Origin: a bacterium
GTDB lineage: Bacteria; RBG-13-66-14
Direction: 5' to 3'
DNA length: 10,816 bases
Assembly: GCA_035528375.1 (NCBI GenBank)
Contig: DATKYS010000085.1
Location: 1-10,816, forward strand
The translations under genes and the position numbers were made by a program. Below, piece by piece: positions 6,278 to 10,816 of the stretch; the first letter of the stretch is position 1; every line of letters begins with the position of its first letter. The notes under the pieces were generated by a model. That model was not told where the DNA came from. It searched no databases and saw only the letters and a program-made list of their open reading frames with translations.

Positions 6278-7615
6278 ATGCGCGGAATCTTCACAGCCCT
6301 GATCCTCTGCCGGGCGGCTCTCGCCGCGACCACCTGGACCGCGATGTACATGGACGAGACCAAGGTGGGTTACTCCTACACCACTAGGGAGGTGATAGCC
6401 GGGGGGGACGACGCCGGTGGAACCTATATCGAGGACTACTCGACGATGCAGCTGTCGCGCGCCGGCATGCCGATGCTCACCAGCGCCCGCCACCGGGAGA
6501 CCTACGACGCGGCCGGGCGGATGACGGCGGCCACCTGCTACACCATCTCCGGGACGGATGTCCTGATAGTAAACGCCGCCCTCGCCGGGGACGTGCTCGA
6601 GGTGGAGCGCATCCAAGGCCTGAGCGTGGGCAAGCGCTACCTGGAGGGGGGACTGGTCGGTACACTGGGGTTCTCCCTCGTCATGGACGACCTGGGACCG
6701 GGGGAAAGCCTGGACTTCTCCCTCTACTCCAGCGACTACTCCGAGGTCATCCGGGTGACTTACACCAGGGGTGTGCCCGGTGAGGTCACCTTCGGCGGCG
6801 AGACCTTCCCCGGCCGGGTAGACGAGGTGAACTTCGCCGGAATGCCGCGCGAGAGCTATTACGACGCCGCGGGCGAGTGGCTGGGCACCCTTCTGCCCGG
6901 CGGGACGTCGGTCCGGCCCGCCGCGGACGAGGCCGACGCCAAGGCGGGACTGACCTGGGTGGACCCGGCCGCCACCACGGCCCTCTTCCCCGAAGGGGAC
7001 ATCCCGAACCCACGGGGGACCGAGCGGCTGGTTCTTTTAATCGAGGGGACCTCACCTCCGCCGGCCGATCCCTTCCAGCGGGTGGAGACCGCCGGGGACG
7101 GCGCCTGGCGGGTCACCGTGCGCAACCGCCCCTTCCCGACTTACCCCCCGCCGGAACCCTTCCCCGAGCCCGAGTACCACCGCGCCCTGGAGGAGCTGGC
7201 GGAGGCGCTCACCGTGGAGGGCGACCCGTACAACACCTACCTGAACATCGTCGGCTGGGTGGGCGAGTACCTGCGCGAGAGCCCGGTGACCCTGGAGCTC
7301 ACCCCGGCGGAGACCCTCGTCCAGCGGCGTGGAGATTGCACCGAGCACGCCGCCCTGGTGAGCGACCTCTGCCGTCGGGCCGGCATCCCGGCGATAACCG
7401 TCATCGGCCTCGTCTCGGGCGTGGGGGGGAAGCTCTACTACCACGCCTGGAACGAGGCGTACGTGGACGGCCTGTGGCGCGCGAGCGACGCCTTCCTGGA
7501 CGAGGAGGTCGCCGACGCGGCGCGGCTGGTGCTCCTGCGCGATCCCACCGGGGTTGAGCGGACCACCGTGCTGGGGCGGGTGACCGGCGTCGTCGTGGAG
7601 GAGGTCGAGCCTTGA
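6278..7615 (+). CDS. Exported transglutaminase-like superfamily protein
   Basis: A 445-residue protein with a short signal peptide (MRGIFTALILCRAALAA) and so probably acting outside the inner membrane. Residues 20-280 are a beta-rich region of unknown fold. Residues about 295-420 are a transglutaminase-like (papain-fold) domain with the full catalytic triad: Cys354 in RRGDCTEHAAL, His389 in YYHAWNEAYV and Asp404 in RASDAFLD. In bacteria this superfamily is mostly proteases or amide-modifying enzymes, and the substrate is unknown here. It is first in an operon driven by the promoter at 6198-6226, and its TGA overlaps the next gene's TTG start by 4 bases. The long N-terminal part, rich in Asp and Gly, may be a substrate-binding or structural module. 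The superfamily call is firm; the specific role is not known. Confidence 0.85.
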   Translation: MRGIFTALILCRAALAATTWTAMYMDETKVGYSYTTREVIAGGDDAGGTYIEDYSTMQLSRAGMPMLTSARHRETYDAAGRMTAATCYTISGTDVLIVNAALAGDVLEVERIQGLSVGKRYLEGGLVGTLGFSLVMDDLGPGESLDFSLYSSDYSEVIRVTYTRGVPGEVTFGGETFPGRVDEVNFAGMPRESYYDAAGEWLGTLLPGGTSVRPAADEADAKAGLTWVDPAATTALFPEGDIPNPRGTERLVLLIEGTSPPPADPFQRVETAGDGAWRVTVRNRPFPTYPPPEPFPEPEYHRALEELAEALTVEGDPYNTYLNIVGWVGEYLRESPVTLELTPAETLVQRRGDCTEHAALVSDLCRRAGIPAITVIGLVSGVGGKLYYHAWNEAYVDGLWRASDAFLDEEVADAARLVLLRDPTGVERTTVLGRVTGVVVEEVEP

Positions 7616-8178
7616 CGAGCCTGGCGCTGCGGGTCTGGCTGTCGGTGGTCGGTGCCGCCGCCGCCGCCGTCGCCGGGGATTGGGTCGTTCTCGCCGTCCT
7701 GGCCGGGGCGGCCCTGGTCTGTCTTCTCATCTGGGGAGCCGGGCTGCGGGGTGTGATTCGATCCCTCCTCCTGGGCGCCTACCTGGTCCTGCTGGCCGGC
7801 GGTCTCACCCTGGCGTCCCGGGCCCTGGCGGGGCCCCTGACCTGGGATACCTCGCTCCCGGCGCTCACCCTCTCCCTGCGCCTCCTGACGCTCTTCCTCT
7901 TCGCGGGTCTTTTGGCCGGGGCCGGGCCTCGGGGCGTCACCGCCCTGGTGCCGGGCCGGCCGGGGCGCCGTCTGCGGACGAGATTGGAAAAAATCTTCGA
8001 CGGGTACGTGGTGGGCCTGGCCGAGGGGCGGGAGCTCCTGGCCGACGGCTGGCGGGCCTATCCCGGCCGGGGCCGACTGGCGGCCTTCCTGCGGGCCCTG
8101 TTGGCCGCGGTGGACGCGGGGGCCGTGGCGCGCGGCGAGCAGGCCGCCTGCGCCGGAGAACGGGAGTCCGAGGCGTGA
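7612..8178 (+). CDS. Membrane protein, possibly a divergent EcfT/CbiQ-type transporter subunit
   Basis: A 188-residue protein starting with TTG, supported by GGAGGAGG seven bases upstream and a 4-base overlap (TTGA) with the transglutaminase gene. About four membrane helices are visible (around 8-20, 24-42, 48-68 and 83-103). A cytoplasmic, Arg-rich helical tail (115-188) follows, containing RAYPGRGRLAAFLRALLAAVDAGAVARGEQ. The layout and the tail's ARG (173-175) recall EcfT/CbiQ proteins, whose ARG motifs contact the ABC ATPases. In many Firmicutes ecfT directly precedes truA, as this gene does. Against this, it is shorter than usual (EcfT is about 265 residues), the first ARG motif is missing, and no ATPase or substrate-binding gene is nearby. 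I hold the EcfT link as tentative. Confidence 0.72.
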   Translation: MTSLALRVWLSVVGAAAAAVAGDWVVLAVLAGAALVCLLIWGAGLRGVIRSLLLGAYLVLLAGGLTLASRALAGPLTWDTSLPALTLSLRLLTLFLFAGLLAGAGPRGVTALVPGRPGRRLRTRLEKIFDGYVVGLAEGRELLADGWRAYPGRGRLAAFLRALLAAVDAGAVARGEQAACAGERESEA

Positions 8179-8957
8179 GCCCCACCTGCGCCCTGGCGCT
8201 GGCCTACGACGGCACCGACTTTTCCGGTTGGCAGTTCCAGCCGGGGCGCCGCACGGTGCAGGGGGAGCTGGAAAGCATCCTGGAGCGTTTCTACGGCCGG
8301 AGGGTCCCCGTCGCCGGCTCGGGGAGGACCGACGCCGGGGTGCACGCCCTGGGCCAGGTGGCATCCTTCACCGCGGAGCGCGCCTATCCGGCCGCCACGC
8401 TTTTCCGCGCCCTCGGCGCCCTTCTACCGGCGGATATCCGCCTTCTCAGCTGCGCCGAGGTGGAGCCCGGCTTCGACCCGCGCCGCGACGCCCGGTCGCG
8501 CACCTACGAATATTTCCTCCTCCCCGGCGGCTCCCTCTTTCACTCCCGCTACGCGCTTTCTGTCGAGGAGGGGCTGGACTGGGAGGGGATGGGCGAGGCC
8601 GCCCGGCTCTTCGAGGGGCGGCGGGATTTCGCCGCCGTCGGGAGCCCGGTGAGCCCCGGCGGGGGCACGGTGCGGGAGATCCACCGCTGCCGGCTGGAGG
8701 AGGGGCGCGGCTGCCGTCGCCTCATCGTGACCGCCGACGCCTTCCTCCACCGGATGGTCCGCGCCGTGGTCGGCTGCCTGCTGGCCGTGGGGAGCGGGAA
8801 GATGACGGCCGACGACACCGTCCGGCTGCTGGACTCGGTGGACCGGTCGCAGGCGCCCGCCGCGGCCCCGGCCCGGGGGCTCTTCCTGGCGCGGGTGGAC
8901 TACGCGGAATTTTCCTGCGACCCCGATCCGGGCCCCTTTCAACACCACTTCGCCTGA
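8175..8957 (+). CDS. truA: tRNA pseudouridine(38-40) synthase TruA
   Basis: A 260-residue cytoplasmic enzyme that converts uridines 38-40 of the tRNA anticodon arm to pseudouridine. The N-terminus ALAYDGTDFSGWQFQP and the catalytic block GSGRTDAGVHALGQVASF are diagnostic, with Asp53 as the nucleophile. The later family motifs RSRTYEYFLLP, FEGRRDFAAVGSP and DAFLHRMVRAVVGCLLAVGSGKM are also present. Length is normal for the family. GTG at 8175 is chosen because it overlaps the upstream TGA by 4 bases and leaves the family's usual short N-terminus; the longer open frame reaching back to 7680 is non-coding overlap. It is third in the transglutaminase operon. No intrinsic terminator follows in 8958-9171. 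Confidence 0.95.
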   Translation: MSPTCALALAYDGTDFSGWQFQPGRRTVQGELESILERFYGRRVPVAGSGRTDAGVHALGQVASFTAERAYPAATLFRALGALLPADIRLLSCAEVEPGFDPRRDARSRTYEYFLLPGGSLFHSRYALSVEEGLDWEGMGEAARLFEGRRDFAAVGSPVSPGGGTVREIHRCRLEEGRGCRRLIVTADAFLHRMVRAVVGCLLAVGSGKMTADDTVRLLDSVDRSQAPAAAPARGLFLARVDYAEFSCDPDPGPFQHHFA

Positions 8958-9060
8958 AGTCGGCGGACAAACCGTTGAATTACAATGAGTTGAACGAATC
9001 ACCCATCCCTGAGTGCGCTCCGTATCCGTGCCGTATCGGACGCCCGTCGGGCCCCCCGGG

Positions 9061-9089
9061 ATGACAAAACCCGTAAGATGTATTATATT
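9061..9089 (+). promoter_or_regulatory. Promoter for the GGDEF gene
   Basis: ATGACA (9061-9066) and TATATT (9084-9089) are 17 bases apart, each matching consensus at 5/6. The -10 lies in the only clearly AT-rich patch of this region. The start of transcription would be near 9096, leaving a leader of about 75 bases. The overlapping TATTAT at 9081 is an alternative -10. The rest of 8958-9171 shows no gene. Confidence 0.55.
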
Positions 9090-9171
9090 ATAGGCGTAGG
9101 TACTTGACCGCGCCGCGCATTAATTGGGAATACCCACGACCGCCCGGCGTCGAGGGACGGGAGATTGCCCG

Positions 9172-10785
9172 ATGAGCCGTTCGCGGGACCAGGAACGCTT
9201 CAGCCAGATCGAGGTCTTCGAGGCCTTCGGTCAGGCGCTGACCGGCTCGTTGAATCTCGCCGAGATTCTGCGCCGGATGGCGGCGGTCGTGGTCGAGCAA
9301 CTGGGCTACCGCAACTGCGCCATCGTGCTGCACCACCCGGACCGGCACGAGCTCGAGGTCCACACCATCGTCGGCTGGAACTACGAGCCGATGGCCGGGG
9401 CGCGCTTCCCCGATTCCCAGGGGGTCACCGGCGAGGTGGTCCGGACCGGCCGGACGGCCGTCGTCCCAGAAACCCGCGGGGAGCCCCGCTACATCTCGGG
9501 TCAGCCCGGCGGCGAGAGCGGCCGCAGCGAGATCGCCGTCCCCATCACCTTCGGTGGCCGGGTCATGGGGGTCCTCGACTGCGAGTCGAACGAGCCCGAC
9601 GCCTTCGGGGACTACGACGCCCGTCTCCTGGGCACCCTGGCCTCGGCCATCGGGTCCGCCATCCACAACGCAAGCCTCTACACCCAGGCCCAGCGCATGA
9701 TCGAGGAGCTCGAGTCCATCCTCGAGGTCTCGAAGCTCCTGTCCTCCTCGGGCACCCTCGACATCCTCTTCCGACGCATCCTGGAGCACGCCTGCCGGAT
9801 AACCAACTCCAAGGCCGGCTCCATCTCCCTCTTTAACCCCGCCGAGAACCTGATGCGGCTGGCCGCGGTCAAGGGGCTGAACGTGATGGTCAAACCGGAC
9901 GCCACCTGGCCCGTGAGGGAGGGGAGCATCGCCTGGCACATGATGAACACGCCGGAGCCCATCGTCGTGCCCGACGTCTCGCTCCAGGCACCCGGCGGGG
10001 GGAAGGCGGTGGAAACCGCGGGCATCGCCGCGTTCGTCGCCGCCCCTCTGTTCTCCGGAGGCCACTTCAACGGCGTCCTCTTCGTGGACGACTTCCAGCC
10101 GCGGATCTACCCCCCCGAGGACGTACGTCTCCTGGCCATCCTGGCCAACACGGCCTCGGTGGCCATAGACGGCGCCCACCTCAACGAGAAGCTCTCCAAC
10201 TTCGCCTTCACCGACGCCCTGACCGAGATCTCCAACCGCCGCAGCTTCGAGGAAACCCTGGACCGGGAGACGAAGCGCGCCATCCGCTACAACCACACCC
10301 TCTCCCTGGTCATCTTCGACCTGGACCACTTCAAGAAGTACAACGACTTCTTCGGCCACCGCGAGGGGGACCTGGCCCTGCGGACCATCGCGCGGATAAT
10401 ACGGGAGACCATCCGGGACACCGACTTCCCGGCCCGTTACGGCGGCGAGGAGATTGCGGTCATCCTGCCCGAGTCCCACACGGAGGAGGCGCTAGCCCTG
10501 GCGGAGCGGACCCGGCGAGCGGTGGAGAAGCTGCCCCACGGTCCTTCGCACCCGCTGAAACGGAAGTTGACCATCTCGGGCGGCGTGGCCTGCATGCCCG
10601 ACGACACCTCCTTCCGCGAGGAACTGGTGACGATGGCGGACCAGGCGCTCTACCACGCCAAGCGCCACGGTCGCAACAGTGTCATCCTCTGGCGCGACTC
10701 CCGCAAGGAGACCCGCCCGGTGATACCCACCAAGCTGAACCTCCCCGAGCTGGGCGGGATTGACCGGCCCAACCCCCTGTTGTGA
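9172..10785 (+). CDS. GAF-GAF-GGDEF diguanylate cyclase
   Basis: A 537-residue soluble protein expected to make cyclic di-GMP from two GTP. Residues about 15-170 and 180-338 are two GAF sensor domains, joined by a helical linker (TQAQRMIEELESILEVSKLL). Residues 343-507 are a GGDEF domain with FTDALTEISNRRSFEE at its start, metal-binding D383 in FDLDHFKKYND, and the active-site loop GGEEI (424-428). RDTD (415-418) sits five residues upstream of that loop, which is the RxxD product-inhibition site. The terminal Ile in place of Phe is a mild variation. There is no signal peptide or membrane helix, so it senses something in the cytoplasm; the GAF ligand is unknown. ATG at 9172 with GGGAG eight bases upstream is preferred over TTG at 9124. 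It has its own promoter. Confidence 0.93.
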   Translation: MSRSRDQERFSQIEVFEAFGQALTGSLNLAEILRRMAAVVVEQLGYRNCAIVLHHPDRHELEVHTIVGWNYEPMAGARFPDSQGVTGEVVRTGRTAVVPETRGEPRYISGQPGGESGRSEIAVPITFGGRVMGVLDCESNEPDAFGDYDARLLGTLASAIGSAIHNASLYTQAQRMIEELESILEVSKLLSSSGTLDILFRRILEHACRITNSKAGSISLFNPAENLMRLAAVKGLNVMVKPDATWPVREGSIAWHMMNTPEPIVVPDVSLQAPGGGKAVETAGIAAFVAAPLFSGGHFNGVLFVDDFQPRIYPPEDVRLLAILANTASVAIDGAHLNEKLSNFAFTDALTEISNRRSFEETLDRETKRAIRYNHTLSLVIFDLDHFKKYNDFFGHREGDLALRTIARIIRETIRDTDFPARYGGEEIAVILPESHTEEALALAERTRRAVEKLPHGPSHPLKRKLTISGGVACMPDDTSFREELVTMADQALYHAKRHGRNSVILWRDSRKETRPVIPTKLNLPELGGIDRPNPLL

Positions 10786-10816
10786 AGCCGCGTCTGTTTT
10801 GTTTCCGTCCTCCTGG

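Noticed and set aside
7680-8174. An N-terminal extension of TruA by 165 codons
   Set aside because: The extension is Gly/Arg/Pro-rich and overlaps the membrane-protein gene in another frame. TruA proteins begin close to the YDGTDFSGWQ motif, and GTG at 8175 fits a 4-base overlap.
7438-8364. A 308-codon minus-strand open frame
   Set aside because: It lies opposite the transglutaminase, membrane protein and truA genes, all well supported. Its sequence is low-complexity Arg/Gly/Gln.
9088-10479. A 463-codon minus-strand open frame
   Set aside because: It is antisense to the GAF-GAF-GGDEF gene, which has complete domain motifs. The antisense product has no recognisable domain.

Overview
This is a GC-rich window (third codon positions strongly G/C) from a bacterium that I cannot place to species or phylum. 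The genes are housekeeping or envelope types: tRNA pseudouridine synthase, a DUF721/DciA-like protein, a diguanylate cyclase, and several membrane or exported proteins. There is no transposase, integrase, phage gene, CRISPR array, rRNA or tRNA. Simple sigma70-like promoters, GTG/TTG starts and 4-base gene overlaps are frequent. The intergenic hairpin repeats are of a kind I associate with genomes of uncultured, GC-rich environmental bacteria. That placement is an inference only.

Left half, minus strand, read from right to left. A good promoter (TTGAAC-N17-TAAAAT, 5862-5890) drives a translationally coupled operon. It encodes a sodium:neurotransmitter-symporter family transporter (4293-5828), an exported and membrane-anchored alpha-helical repeat protein (3410-4300) and a DUF721/DciA-like protein (3126-3410), and ends at a weak hairpin terminator (3081-3100). 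Next comes a 57-codon candidate gene (2747-2920) with a strong ribosome binding site and a canonical rho-independent terminator (2616-2643). Last is a two-gene unit: a small four-helix membrane protein (2173-2565) followed by a large GT-C-type membrane glycosyltransferase with a C-terminal TPR array (92-2152).

Centre (5829-6277) is a divergent intergenic region packed with palindromic repeat elements. It carries outward promoters for both flanking operons.

Right half, plus strand. A near-consensus promoter (TTGCCA-N17-TATAAT, 6198-6226) drives an exported transglutaminase-like protein (6278-7615), a membrane protein with EcfT/CbiQ-like features (7612-8178) and truA (8175-8957). The genes overlap by 4 bases at each junction. 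A separate promoter (9061-9089) precedes a GAF-GAF-GGDEF diguanylate cyclase (9172-10785).

The observations most worth a second look are these. The bacterial transporter carries a complete eukaryote-type chloride site. A short expressed-looking ORF sits between two terminators. An EcfT-like protein lies next to truA without its ATPases. The central region holds a nested-palindrome repeat cluster. I did not find a convincing, wholly new multi-gene system.
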